Below are positions 51,517-59,775 of a DNA stretch of 64,000 bases, one piece after another. The notes beneath the pieces were generated by a model. That model did not search any database, had not been told where the DNA came from, and was given only the letters and a program-made list of their open reading frames with translations. This stretch comes from G963691885 sp963691885. Lineage in GTDB: Bacteria > Pseudomonadota > Alphaproteobacteria > UBA8366 > Aestuariispiraceae. Where the stretch lies: assembly GCA_963691885.1 (NCBI GenBank), contig OY829843.1:4216001-4280000 (forward strand). The letters are read 5' to 3'. How positions within the stretch are numbered: position 1 is the first letter of the stretch; each line of letters opens with the position of its first letter. Both the position numbers and the translations under genes were made by a program.

Positions 51517-51977
51517 GCGATCATTTTGAAAACCCGCGTTTTATTGAGGAATGGACCGTCGGCGAAACCGTAACGACTGATTCCTATACCTTCACACCTG
51601 AAAAGATCATTGAATTCGCGTCTGAATATGATCGCCAACCAATGCATACCGACCCGGAATACGCCGCTAACGGGCCGTTCGGTGTCGTGATTGCCAGCGG
51701 TTTTCAGACTGTGGCCATTGCCTTTCGCCTGCTCTGCGACACCGGTGTTTTTGGCGGCCATGGACTGGGTGGTCCGGGGATGGATGAAATTCGCTGGCTT
51801 GTCCCTGTTCGGGCCGGTGACACGTTGACGGCAAAGGCCACGGTTATCGAAGCGCGTCTTTCAAAATCAAAACCGGATCGCGGGCTTCTCAAACTTTCTT
51901 TCGATGTCACAAATCAAAACTCGGAAACGGTTCTGACCTTCCAATCCATGTCGATCATCAAGGCACGCGGGGGGTGA
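51513..51977 (+). CDS. MaoC-like dehydratase
   Basis: A 154-residue hotdog-fold MaoC protein. The hydratase-2 motif region is FASEYDRQPMHTDPEYAANGPFGVVIASG, residues about 29-57, with Asp and His in the expected places for enoyl-CoA hydration. WLVPVRAGDTLTAKATV follows. It probably hydrates an enoyl-CoA formed during breakdown of the ring-opened product. It overlaps the MBL gene by four bases and precedes the aryl-CoA monooxygenase by ten. Confidence 0.87.
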   Translation: MSDHFENPRFIEEWTVGETVTTDSYTFTPEKIIEFASEYDRQPMHTDPEYAANGPFGVVIASGFQTVAIAFRLLCDTGVFGGHGLGGPGMDEIRWLVPVRAGDTLTAKATVIEARLSKSKPDRGLLKLSFDVTNQNSETVLTFQSMSIIKARGG

Positions 51978-51987
51978 AAATACAGTC

Positions 51988-53145
51988 ATGAAGATTGCGA
52001 TCATCGGCGGCGGCCCCTCTGGCCTCTACTCAGCCTATCTCATCAAACGCCATTGGCCGGATGCAGAAATCGAGATCTATGAACAGAATCCGGAACGGGT
52101 CACGACGGGGTTTGGCGTGGTGTTTTCTGACCGGGCCCTCGACTTCCTGAACATTGACGACCCTGAGACCTACAACACCATCCACCCGCATATGGAGGTT
52201 TGGCGGGACCTGACGCTCGATGTGTTCGGCACCGATATCACCATCGATGGTATTGGTTTCGCTGCAATCTCACGCCTGCACTTACTGGAGATCCTGACAG
52301 AACGGGTGCGGTCTGTCGGCGTCGAACCAAATTTTGGTCAGCGTGCCAACCTGGAAACGTTGTCCGATCAGGCCGATCTGATTATTGCCGCTGACGGCGT
52401 GAATTCATCGGCGCGAAACCGCGATCCTGACCAATTCGGGTCATCGCTGAACAACCTGACAAATCGTTTTGCGTGGTATGGCACGGACAGACCGTTTGAC
52501 ACATTGACCCAAAGTTTCAGGAAGGGTCCGGAAGGTCTCTTTAACGCCCATCACTATCGCTATACACCGGGTTTAAGCACATTCATTGTCGAAACGGGCA
52601 ATGAAATCTGGCAAAAGTCGGGCTTTGAAACAATGAGTGACGGTGAGAGCCGGGAGTATTGTGAGGCAATCTTTGCGGATGTACTCGACGGGCACACCCT
52701 GACGTCAAACAAGACACTCTGGCGGCAATTTCCGGTCCTTTCCTGCGAAAAATGGTATTCTGGAAAGACCGTCCTCTTGGGTGACGCTGTTCACACAGCC
52801 CATTTTTCGATTGGCTCGGGGACACGGCTGGCCCTGGAAGACGCAATTGCGTTGCAAAAGGCGATGGTTGAACACGCGGATGCGACCGGCAAGGTTGATA
52901 TTCCAGCCACCCTCTCTCGCTATCAGGAAATCCGCCAGCCAATTGTTGAGAAAATTACCAAGGCTGCAGGCAAGAGCGCCGATTGGTACGAGAATTTTGG
53001 CGACCATCTGGCCCAAGATCCATGGGATTTCGCAATGAGCTATATTTGCCGGGCCGGACGCATAGACCAGGACCGCCTGTCGGCGATGTCCCCTGCCTTC
53101 GCAGCCACTTATTCCGAGAAAAGGGGACGTTCTGAAATGGCATGA
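51988..53145 (+). CDS. Stand-alone aryl-CoA FAD monooxygenase
   Basis: A 385-residue PHBH-like flavoprotein, clearly paralogous to the first domain of the fused enzyme at 6014: both share GGGPxGLY at the start, GFGVVFSD-like sequence after it, and the long FAD motif GDAVHTAHFSIGSGTRLALE (here) against GDAAHTAHFSIGSGTKLALE. It lacks the reductase domain. Relatives include salicylyl-CoA 5-hydroxylases, so salicylyl-CoA or another substituted benzoyl-CoA is the likely substrate. It is the last enzyme gene before the ABC importer. If a reductase partner is needed, the Old Yellow Enzyme gene at 59776 is a candidate. Confidence 0.83.
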   Translation: MKIAIIGGGPSGLYSAYLIKRHWPDAEIEIYEQNPERVTTGFGVVFSDRALDFLNIDDPETYNTIHPHMEVWRDLTLDVFGTDITIDGIGFAAISRLHLLEILTERVRSVGVEPNFGQRANLETLSDQADLIIAADGVNSSARNRDPDQFGSSLNNLTNRFAWYGTDRPFDTLTQSFRKGPEGLFNAHHYRYTPGLSTFIVETGNEIWQKSGFETMSDGESREYCEAIFADVLDGHTLTSNKTLWRQFPVLSCEKWYSGKTVLLGDAVHTAHFSIGSGTRLALEDAIALQKAMVEHADATGKVDIPATLSRYQEIRQPIVEKITKAAGKSADWYENFGDHLAQDPWDFAMSYICRAGRIDQDRLSAMSPAFAATYSEKRGRSEMA

Positions 53146-53252
53146 ACCTGCAGAATTTGAACTTTTTCCTGAATGCTGACTGGAACTGCCCCCTTTATTG
53201 GGTCATTCTTCCCGTCAACAAAGCGAGAGCTGTTCACAAGAAAACAGCGCGC

Positions 53253-53265
53253 GGGGCAAAGCCCC
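53253..53265 (+). promoter_or_regulatory. Short GGGGC-AAA-GCCCC hairpin before the importer operon
   Basis: A 5-bp GC stem followed by AAACTTT lies 47 bases before the substrate-binding protein ATG, in the 166-bp spacer after the monooxygenase. It may attenuate read-through or protect the importer mRNA. Nothing else in the spacer is recognisable. Confidence 0.35.
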
Positions 53266-53311
53266 AAACTTTATTGAAATGAACCACAAACTGGGAACCG
53301 GGAGTTTAGAA

Positions 53312-54493
53312 ATGAAAAAGAGTTTTATGGGGCTTGCCCTCGCAGCGACCATGCTGACGGCGCCTGCCCTGGCCGCCGAGAAAGTGAAGATCGGCTTTGT
53401 AACCACCCTGACAACGCCTGCTGCGGTCATCGGAAATGACATGAAAGACGCCTTTGATCTGGCCTACGAGCATATCGGCGGCAAGATGGGCAATCTGGAC
53501 GTCGAAGTCATCTACGAAGATGACGGGTTCAAGCCAGAAATCGGAAAGCAGAAGGCGGACAAACTTGTTAAACAGGACAAGGTTGATTTTGTGACCGGTT
53601 TCATCTGGTCCCATGTTCTGCTCGCCTCGTCGAAATCCGTTCTCGACAGCGGCACTTTCCTGATCTCCGCCAACGCGGGCCCCAGCCAGCTGGCCGGTCG
53701 TCAGTGTAACGAGAATTTCTTCTCCGTCTCCTGGCAGAATGACCAGACCCCAATGGCATTGGGCGAAGTGTTGAACCAGGATGGCGTCAAATCCGTTTAT
53801 CTGATGGCCCCGAACTATGCCGCTGGTAAAGATATGGCCACCGGCGTTGAGCGCACCTACAAGGGCGAGATCAAAGGTAAGGATCTGACAAAGTGGGGTG
53901 CTGATGCACAGCTCGACTTCTCCGCTGAACTGGCGAAGGCCAAGGCATCGGGCGCAGAAGCAATCTGGGTCTTCTATCCCGGTAAAGCGGGTGGTGCTTT
54001 CATCAACCAGTTCACACAGGCTGGCCTGGCTGACAGCATGAAACTCTATACTGTGTTCACAGTGGACAGCATCTCCCTGCCCCGTTTGCAGGGTGCCGGT
54101 CTGACCGGTGTTCTGGGCTCTTTCTCAACCCAGACATGGGCGCCGGATACCGGAACAGAAGCCAACAAGAAGTTCGTTGCAGATTTCCTGGCAAAATATG
54201 ACCGCTATCCTTCCTTCTATGCCGCCCAGGCCTATGACTCGATGATGTTCATCAAGAACGCTGTTGAGAAAGTCGGGAACGCAAGCGACAAGGACGCCCT
54301 GCGGGCTGCAATGCGGGCCACAACTGAGCTGGCCACCCGTGGCGCTGTTTCCTATGGCAACAATAACTTCCCGATCCAGAACCTGTATCTGCGTCAGGTG
54401 GTTGAAGATGATGCCGGTCGCTGGACCACCAAGACTGTGAAAACAGTCTATGACATGAACCAGGACCCCTACGCTGGCGATTGCAAAATGTAA
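53312..54493 (+). CDS. ABC transporter substrate-binding protein (LivK-like, probable aromatic acid)
   Basis: A 393-residue precursor with a signal peptide (MKKSFMGLALAATMLTAPALA, cleaved before AEKVKIG). The mature protein is a type I periplasmic-binding fold: IGFVTTLTTPAAVIGNDM, VDFVTGFIWSHVLLASSKSV and SANAGPSQLAGRQCNENFF. The ATG at 53312 follows GGGAG; an upstream open frame does not encode a signal. Relatives in aromatic clusters bind benzoate derivatives rather than leucine. It is the first gene of a five-gene importer. Confidence 0.9.
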   Translation: MKKSFMGLALAATMLTAPALAAEKVKIGFVTTLTTPAAVIGNDMKDAFDLAYEHIGGKMGNLDVEVIYEDDGFKPEIGKQKADKLVKQDKVDFVTGFIWSHVLLASSKSVLDSGTFLISANAGPSQLAGRQCNENFFSVSWQNDQTPMALGEVLNQDGVKSVYLMAPNYAAGKDMATGVERTYKGEIKGKDLTKWGADAQLDFSAELAKAKASGAEAIWVFYPGKAGGAFINQFTQAGLADSMKLYTVFTVDSISLPRLQGAGLTGVLGSFSTQTWAPDTGTEANKKFVADFLAKYDRYPSFYAAQAYDSMMFIKNAVEKVGNASDKDALRAAMRATTELATRGAVSYGNNNFPIQNLYLRQVVEDDAGRWTTKTVKTVYDMNQDPYAGDCKM

Positions 54494-54515
54494 TCAGCCT
54501 GGTTTCCAGAAATGT

Positions 54516-54546
54516 CGAAAGCGGCGGGCACCCCTCGCCGCTTTCG
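54516..54546 (+). terminator. Intra-operon hairpin between substrate-binding protein and livH
   Basis: CGAAAGCGGCG (54516-54526) pairs perfectly with CGCCGCTTTCG (54536-54546), an 11-bp stem with a 9-base loop, 22 bases after the binding-protein stop. Such partial terminators raise binding-protein mRNA relative to the permease genes. No clean T-tract follows. Confidence 0.65.
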
Positions 54547-54618
54547 AATTCTGGCGTGATTTCAAAGTGTTATCTGCCAACATCATTGTAAAAATTTAAC
54601 GCTGGCGACATTCATTCG

Positions 54619-55542
54619 ATGGATACTGGTCTTCTCTTTATTCAGATCTTGAACGGATTGCAACTTGGGGTCTTGCTGTTCCTTGTTGCCGCCGGACTGA
54701 CACTCGTCTTTGGGATCATGGACTTCATCAATCTGGCCCATGGGTCGTTCTATATGATCGGGGCCTATATCTGTGGAACGATCACCGCGCTGACCGACAA
54801 TTTTGTGCTTGGGGTGTTCCTTGGAATTCCGCTGACTGCCTTTGTCGGATTGCTGGTTGAATTAGGCGTGATCCGATCGCTTTATCACAGGGATCATCTG
54901 GATCATGTTCTGGCGACATTCGGACTGATCCTGATCATCGATACCACCATTCATCTAACCTGGGGTGCCGAGGGCATGGCTATCCCCCTGCCCGACTGGC
55001 TGGAAACCCAGGTACCGCTAGCAGGGGATGCGGTCTTTCCGACCTATCGCATTGCCATCATCACTGTTGGTCTTCTGGTCGCGCTCGGCCTCTACATCAC
55101 CGTCAACCACACAAGGGTCGGCATGTTGATCCGCGCAGGTGCCTCCAACCGGACCATGGTTCAGGCTCTTGGCATCAATATTCGGAACCTGTTCAGCCTT
55201 GTCTTTACCGCAGGCGCGGCCATTGCCGGTATCGCAGGCATGATGATTTCCCCCATTACCGAAGCCAGTATCGGCATGGGGAACGAGATAATCATCGTCG
55301 CCTTCGTCGTGATCATTATCGGCGGAATCGGATCTATCAAAGGGGCCTTTGTCGGCGCATTGATTGTTGGATTGATCGACACGCTGGGTCGGTCTTATCT
55401 CGACCAATTGCTGAAGCTCTTCATGGAAAGCGGTACGGCTGAGAACGCGGCACCCGCAATCTCAGCGATGCTGATCTACATCATTATGGCGGTCATTCTG
55501 GCCGTGCGACCGCAGGGTCTCTTCCCCCCGAAAACCCGCTAA
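54619..55542 (+). CDS. Branched-chain-type ABC permease LivH-like
   Basis: A 307-residue membrane protein with about eight helices. FIQILNGLQLGVLLFLVAAGLTLVFG begins the protein (positions 7-32), then INLAHGSFYMIGAY and IIIGGIGSIKGAFVGAL, all typical of LivH. It forms the transport channel with the LivM-like subunit. It lies 125 bases after the binding protein and 40 before the LivM-like gene. Confidence 0.92.
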   Translation: MDTGLLFIQILNGLQLGVLLFLVAAGLTLVFGIMDFINLAHGSFYMIGAYICGTITALTDNFVLGVFLGIPLTAFVGLLVELGVIRSLYHRDHLDHVLATFGLILIIDTTIHLTWGAEGMAIPLPDWLETQVPLAGDAVFPTYRIAIITVGLLVALGLYITVNHTRVGMLIRAGASNRTMVQALGINIRNLFSLVFTAGAAIAGIAGMMISPITEASIGMGNEIIIVAFVVIIIGGIGSIKGAFVGALIVGLIDTLGRSYLDQLLKLFMESGTAENAAPAISAMLIYIIMAVILAVRPQGLFPPKTR

Positions 55543-55582
55543 CCCCCCCGCAAAAGAGCCTGGACAGGAACCGTTACGCACC

Positions 55583-56533
55583 ATGTTGAATGGGATAGAT
55601 TATAAGAGCCCGAGTGTTGTTTTCGCGATCGTGATCGGCGTTCTTCTCTTCATTGCACCACCCCTGACCGAGGCGCTGGATCGTGCATTCTGGCTGGATG
55701 TTGCGACACGCGCCGTAATCCTGTGCATCGCCGCAGTCAGCCTGAATTTCATCCTGGGATATGGTGGCATGGTCAGTTTTGGTCATGCAGCGTTCCTTGG
55801 CATCGGGGCGTATTCCGTTGGGATCCCGGCCTATTACGACTTTTACGGCGTCGGTCTGCACCTGCTGGTCACTGTCGTGTTCTCCGGATTGTTCGCGCTG
55901 GTCACCGGTGCGATCAGCCTGCGCACCAAGGGTGTTCATTTCATTATGATCACCATGGCCTTCTCCCAGATGGTCTTTTACGCCTTCGTTTCCATCGAAG
56001 AATACGGCGGCGATGACGGATTGCTGATCTATTCCCGCAGTGAGGTTGGCGGGCCTGTAAACCTCGAAGATGCCACGACCTTCTATTATGTCTGCCTGAT
56101 CAGCCTCTGCGTCTTCCTGTATCTGGTTCATCGGGCGGTGAATTCGCGCTTCGGCATGGTCGTACAAGGGACACGTTCGAACGAGCGGCGCATGACGGCT
56201 CTTGGCTATCCAACATTCCGGTACCGCCTTGTCGCCTATGTCCTGTCCGGCATGATGGCTGGTTACGCTGGCGCGCTGTTAGGCAATTTCACGAACTTTA
56301 TCTCGCCGGACATGATCGGCTGGACCCGGTCGGGTGAGCTGATCTTCATGGTCGTCCTAGGCGGTGCCGGAACACTGTTCGGGCCGGTCTATGGCGTCCT
56401 TGCCTTCCTTGTAATCGAAGAGATCTTGAGCTCCATCACCATCTACTGGCATTTCATCTTCGGCGCGATGCTTGTGCTGGTCGTCTTGTTCGTCAAAGGC
56501 GGCATTTCCGGCCTTCTCACAAGGGGGAAATAG
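55583..56533 (+). CDS. Branched-chain-type ABC permease LivM-like
   Basis: A 316-residue multi-spanning permease. FILGYGGMVSFGHAAFLGIGAY and the conserved cytoplasmic loop GLVVQGTRSNERRMTALGYPT-like sequence (here MVVQGTRSNERRMTALGYP) plus LGGAGTLFGPVYG identify the LivM family. Two bases separate it from the LivG-like ATPase gene. Confidence 0.92.
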   Translation: MLNGIDYKSPSVVFAIVIGVLLFIAPPLTEALDRAFWLDVATRAVILCIAAVSLNFILGYGGMVSFGHAAFLGIGAYSVGIPAYYDFYGVGLHLLVTVVFSGLFALVTGAISLRTKGVHFIMITMAFSQMVFYAFVSIEEYGGDDGLLIYSRSEVGGPVNLEDATTFYYVCLISLCVFLYLVHRAVNSRFGMVVQGTRSNERRMTALGYPTFRYRLVAYVLSGMMAGYAGALLGNFTNFISPDMIGWTRSGELIFMVVLGGAGTLFGPVYGVLAFLVIEEILSSITIYWHFIFGAMLVLVVLFVKGGISGLLTRGK

Positions 56534-56535
56534 AG

Positions 56536-57291
56536 ATGACAAGCTCTTTGCTTCTGGAAGTAACCGACCTGAATAAAAGCTTTGGCGGCGTCAGCGCGAC
56601 CAAGAATGTCAGCTTGCAAGTCATTGAAGGTGAGGCCCATGCCATTATTGGCCCCAATGGTGCTGGAAAAACGACCCTCATTTCTCAGCTTTCGGGTGAC
56701 CTTGCCCCGGATTCCGGTCAGGTCCATTTCGCAGGCAACGACATTACCACAAAGCCCGGCTATGCCAGATCCCATCTTGGCCTTGCGCGATCCTTTCAAA
56801 TCACCAGCATCTTCAATGATATGAGTTTGCTGACCAATGTTGTGCTGGCGGTTCAGGCACATGACGGAACCGCCTTCCGGTTCTGGAAGCCAGCCATGCA
56901 GGACCCAGTCTTGTTGGAAAAGGCCCATGAGATGCTAGACGCAGTTGGATTGGCGGAAAAGGCCAACCATCTTGCATCCACCGTCTCTCACGGCGAACAC
57001 CGGCAACTCGAAATCGCTATGGCGCTCGCCTCAGACCCTCGACTGCTTCTGCTGGATGAACCCATGGCCGGTATGGGACCGGACGAGACCCAACGGATGG
57101 TGGGCATTCTCAACGGGTTGAAGGGCGCAAAAACCATGCTGTTGATTGAGCATGACATGGATGCCGTCTTCGCCATCGCTGACCGGATCTCCGTTCTTGT
57201 TTACGGCAGCATCATTGCCACCGGCACACCGGACGAGATCCGCCAGAATGAAGACGTAAAACGCGCCTATCTGGGCGAGGAGGCGGTCTGA
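56536..57291 (+). CDS. ABC transporter ATPase LivG-like
   Basis: A 251-residue ATPase. Walker A is GPNGAGKTT, Walker B is LLLLDEPMAGMG, and the signature is VSHGEHRQLEIAMAL, in which LSGGQ is altered to VSHGE, an accepted variant in LivG proteins. The C-terminus GTPDEIRQNEDVKRAYLG is typical. It pairs with the LivF-like ATPase, two bases downstream. Confidence 0.93.
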   Translation: MTSSLLLEVTDLNKSFGGVSATKNVSLQVIEGEAHAIIGPNGAGKTTLISQLSGDLAPDSGQVHFAGNDITTKPGYARSHLGLARSFQITSIFNDMSLLTNVVLAVQAHDGTAFRFWKPAMQDPVLLEKAHEMLDAVGLAEKANHLASTVSHGEHRQLEIAMALASDPRLLLLDEPMAGMGPDETQRMVGILNGLKGAKTMLLIEHDMDAVFAIADRISVLVYGSIIATGTPDEIRQNEDVKRAYLGEEAV

Positions 57292-57293
57292 CC

Positions 57294-57995
57294 ATGCTGA
57301 AAGTACGTGAGATAGAGACCTTCTACGGGTCCAGCCAGGCGCTTTTCGGTATGAGCCTGGAGGTGCAGAGCGGCGAAGTTGTGACCCTGATGGGACGCAA
57401 CGGTATGGGGAAGACCACAACGGTCAATTCCATCATGGGGATCATTCCGGTCCGGGCCGGCAGTATCGAATTTGAGGGTAAGGATCTGACCTCCAGCCCG
57501 GCTTACACCGTTGCGCAATCGGGCCTCGGGCTGGTTCCAGAGGGACGACAGGTATTCCCGAACCTGACCGTGACCGAGAACCTGGTTGCGACCTCTGCAA
57601 ACCGTTTCAAAAGCGGTAACGCCTGGACCCTGGACTCGATTTTCGAGTTCTTCCCGTCACTCCTGGAACGCCGCAACGGCATGGCCAATTTGTTGAGTGG
57701 CGGGGAGCAACAGATGCTCGCCATTGGCCGCGCCCTGATGACGAACCCGAAACTGCTGATCCTGGACGAAGCAACAGAGGGGCTCGCCCCCCTGATCCGC
57801 AAGGATATCTGGGATGTTCTGGAGAAATTGAAGAATGTGGGTCAGTCCATCCTTGTGATCGACAAGAATATCAACGACTTGGCTCGAATCGCCGATCGCC
57901 ATTATATCGTTGAAAAGGGCCAGATTGCCTGGACAGGGTCGACGAGTGAACTGACAAATGACCCCAGTCTCTCAGAACGGTATTTGGGCGTATAG
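57294..57995 (+). CDS. ABC transporter ATPase LivF-like
   Basis: A 233-residue ATPase with GRNGMGKTT (Walker A), LSGGEQQMLAIGRAL (signature) and LLILDEATEGLAP (Walker B). It ends SLSERYLGV as LivF proteins do. It closes the importer operon and converges with the SDR gene six bases on, leaving no room for a terminator. Confidence 0.93.
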   Translation: MLKVREIETFYGSSQALFGMSLEVQSGEVVTLMGRNGMGKTTTVNSIMGIIPVRAGSIEFEGKDLTSSPAYTVAQSGLGLVPEGRQVFPNLTVTENLVATSANRFKSGNAWTLDSIFEFFPSLLERRNGMANLLSGGEQQMLAIGRALMTNPKLLILDEATEGLAPLIRKDIWDVLEKLKNVGQSILVIDKNINDLARIADRHYIVEKGQIAWTGSTSELTNDPSLSERYLGV

Positions 57996-58001
57996 GATCA
58001 T

Positions 58002-58763
58002 TCAGAAAGGGATGCGTTCGCCGTCCCAGGCATAGCAATAGCCGCTATCCCCTTCCCCCAGACCGTTTATAACGTTCAAGAGCGAGGCCGTAGAAAACTT
58101 CGGCGTAAAGAGTTTTCCGTCTGGCACACCGCGCTGAAACGGTTTGCTGAGCCCGGTATCAACTGTACCCGGATGAAGCCCAACAACCAGAGCCTCCGGT
58201 GACCGGCGTGCAACCTCAATGGAACAGGTTTTGAGGATTTGATTGAGCGCCGCCTTTGATGCGCGATACGCATGCCAACCCCCCAATCCATTGTCGGATA
58301 TACTGCCAACCCGTGCAGACAATGCCGCAAAGGCCGCCTTCCCGTCCCGGGTCAACAACGGCAGAAAGTGTTTCGCAACAAGGCTGGGACCAATTGTATT
58401 GACCAGGTGGTTTCGCGTCAGGCTTTCGACAGAAAGATGCCTGTATGACTTTTCCGGACCGAGGCCCGCAGCCTCATCATGCAAAAACCCCGTTGCCACA
58501 ATCACCAGCGAGATTTTTCCCGCCTTTTCGGAGATCAGTTCAGCGGCCCTTTGGATGCTCTCTTCGGATGCGTAGTCCAGATGCATCGGGATGCGCTTCC
58601 CGCTCGTCACCCCGATTGATCTCCTCGAACAGGAAAACACGGTTTCGACGGCCTGATTCTCCAGTAAATGCTCCTCAAACGCCTGGCCAATCCCGCCAGA
58701 ACCGCCAATGATCACCGCATTAAGACCGGTTCCAAAACTGTCCAGTGACACAATGTTCATCAC
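58002..58763 (-). CDS. Short-chain dehydrogenase, C-factor-like
   Basis: A 253-residue SDR. IGGSGGIGQAFEEHLL is the cofactor site; YRASKAALNQIL gives the catalytic Tyr-x3-Lys with a Ser upstream in LSARVGS. LHPGTVDTGLSKPFQRGVPDG is typical of CsgA/C-factor-like reductases. It is the last gene of a three-gene minus-strand unit with the FAD oxidoreductase (four-base overlap) and the Old Yellow Enzyme. Substrate unknown. Confidence 0.82.
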   Translation of the reverse strand: MMNIVSLDSFGTGLNAVIIGGSGGIGQAFEEHLLENQAVETVFSCSRRSIGVTSGKRIPMHLDYASEESIQRAAELISEKAGKISLVIVATGFLHDEAAGLGPEKSYRHLSVESLTRNHLVNTIGPSLVAKHFLPLLTRDGKAAFAALSARVGSISDNGLGGWHAYRASKAALNQILKTCSIEVARRSPEALVVGLHPGTVDTGLSKPFQRGVPDGKLFTPKFSTASLLNVINGLGEGDSGYCYAWDGERIPF

Positions 58764-59743
58764 GCGATGGCCCCCAAGATCAGTTTGTCGGCAAGGGCAG
58801 TGCCGCTGTCATAGGCCGCCTCCACTCTGGCACCAAGGCACCAGTCCCCACAAACCGAGATACCCGTCTCCGCGTCATGAATATAAGGTTGCCCAAGGGG
58901 TTTGATGGTTTTTGCAAAACGCCAGCGATGCGCAGCGGCATAGATTGGCCTGGGCAATGACACGTCACTCAAGGTTTCGAATTCACGCAACATATCAGGC
59001 CAGATTGTTTCCGGCTCCCGCTCCAGATTTCTACGCGACCATTCGGGGGTTGCGTGCAGGACCCAACAATCTACCCGTCCCCTTCCCGGCTTGGACGAAT
59101 TTCGCGCAACCCATGACAGTGTTTCCCCAGACCGATCCGACCAAACGTCAAAACCTGTCTCCTGACGCGCCTCAAAAGCCAGCAATGTCGCCCAACACGG
59201 CGCGACTTCAACCGATCTTAATCCCTGGATGAATTCATCGGCCATAGAGGTGCCAAGACAGAGTGGAATAGCCTGATCAACCGGAACCGCGAGGACACAC
59301 TGGTCAAATGGGCCGTATTCCTCGCCCTCTTCCGCGCGCAGTTCGATAGAACCGGGTCCACCCGAAATTTCAGCTATTCTGGTTTCTGTTTGAATGACCG
59401 ACCCTGGAACCCACCCCTTTGACAGGGCCGACATTCCCGGTCGACCAACATATAGCGCGTCATCCGGAATGGCGTCGCCATGCCGCACCGGCCCCCAGAC
59501 TGCCGGGGAAATACCAATCTCTAAAAGGGCGTGACGAAACCCCTTGCCACGTGCTGTCATAAACTGCGCGCCGTGGTCGAATGTCAGTTCCACACCGTCA
59601 TCAGTGGTCCGCCTGCGTGTGGCGACACGTCCTCCCAGGCCGCGGCTCTTTTCAAAGACCTGGACTCGATGGCCGGCATTCAACAGGGCTCGAGCGCAAG
59701 ACAAACCGGCAAGCCCGGCCCCGATTATCGCAATGTTTTTCAT
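58760..59743 (-). CDS. FAD-dependent oxidoreductase, renalase/amine-oxidase-like
   Basis: A 327-residue flavoprotein with IIGAGLAGLSCARALLNAGHR-type dinucleotide fold at the N-terminus (GAGLAGLSCARAL), VFEKSRGLGGRVATRR, a gating FDHGAQFMTARGKGF motif, and the C-terminal GISVCGDWCLGARVEAAYDSG second FAD contact. This is the usual layout of bacterial renalase-like proteins, which oxidise dihydro-nicotinamide isomers or related compounds. The real substrate is unknown. It is 32 bases downstream of the Old Yellow Enzyme gene in the same unit. Confidence 0.83.
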   Translation of the reverse strand: MKNIAIIGAGLAGLSCARALLNAGHRVQVFEKSRGLGGRVATRRRTTDDGVELTFDHGAQFMTARGKGFRHALLEIGISPAVWGPVRHGDAIPDDALYVGRPGMSALSKGWVPGSVIQTETRIAEISGGPGSIELRAEEGEEYGPFDQCVLAVPVDQAIPLCLGTSMADEFIQGLRSVEVAPCWATLLAFEARQETGFDVWSDRSGETLSWVARNSSKPGRGRVDCWVLHATPEWSRRNLEREPETIWPDMLREFETLSDVSLPRPIYAAAHRWRFAKTIKPLGQPYIHDAETGISVCGDWCLGARVEAAYDSGTALADKLILGAIA

Positions 59744-59775
59744 GGTTTATCTTACGATCTGAACCCGGCAACAGA

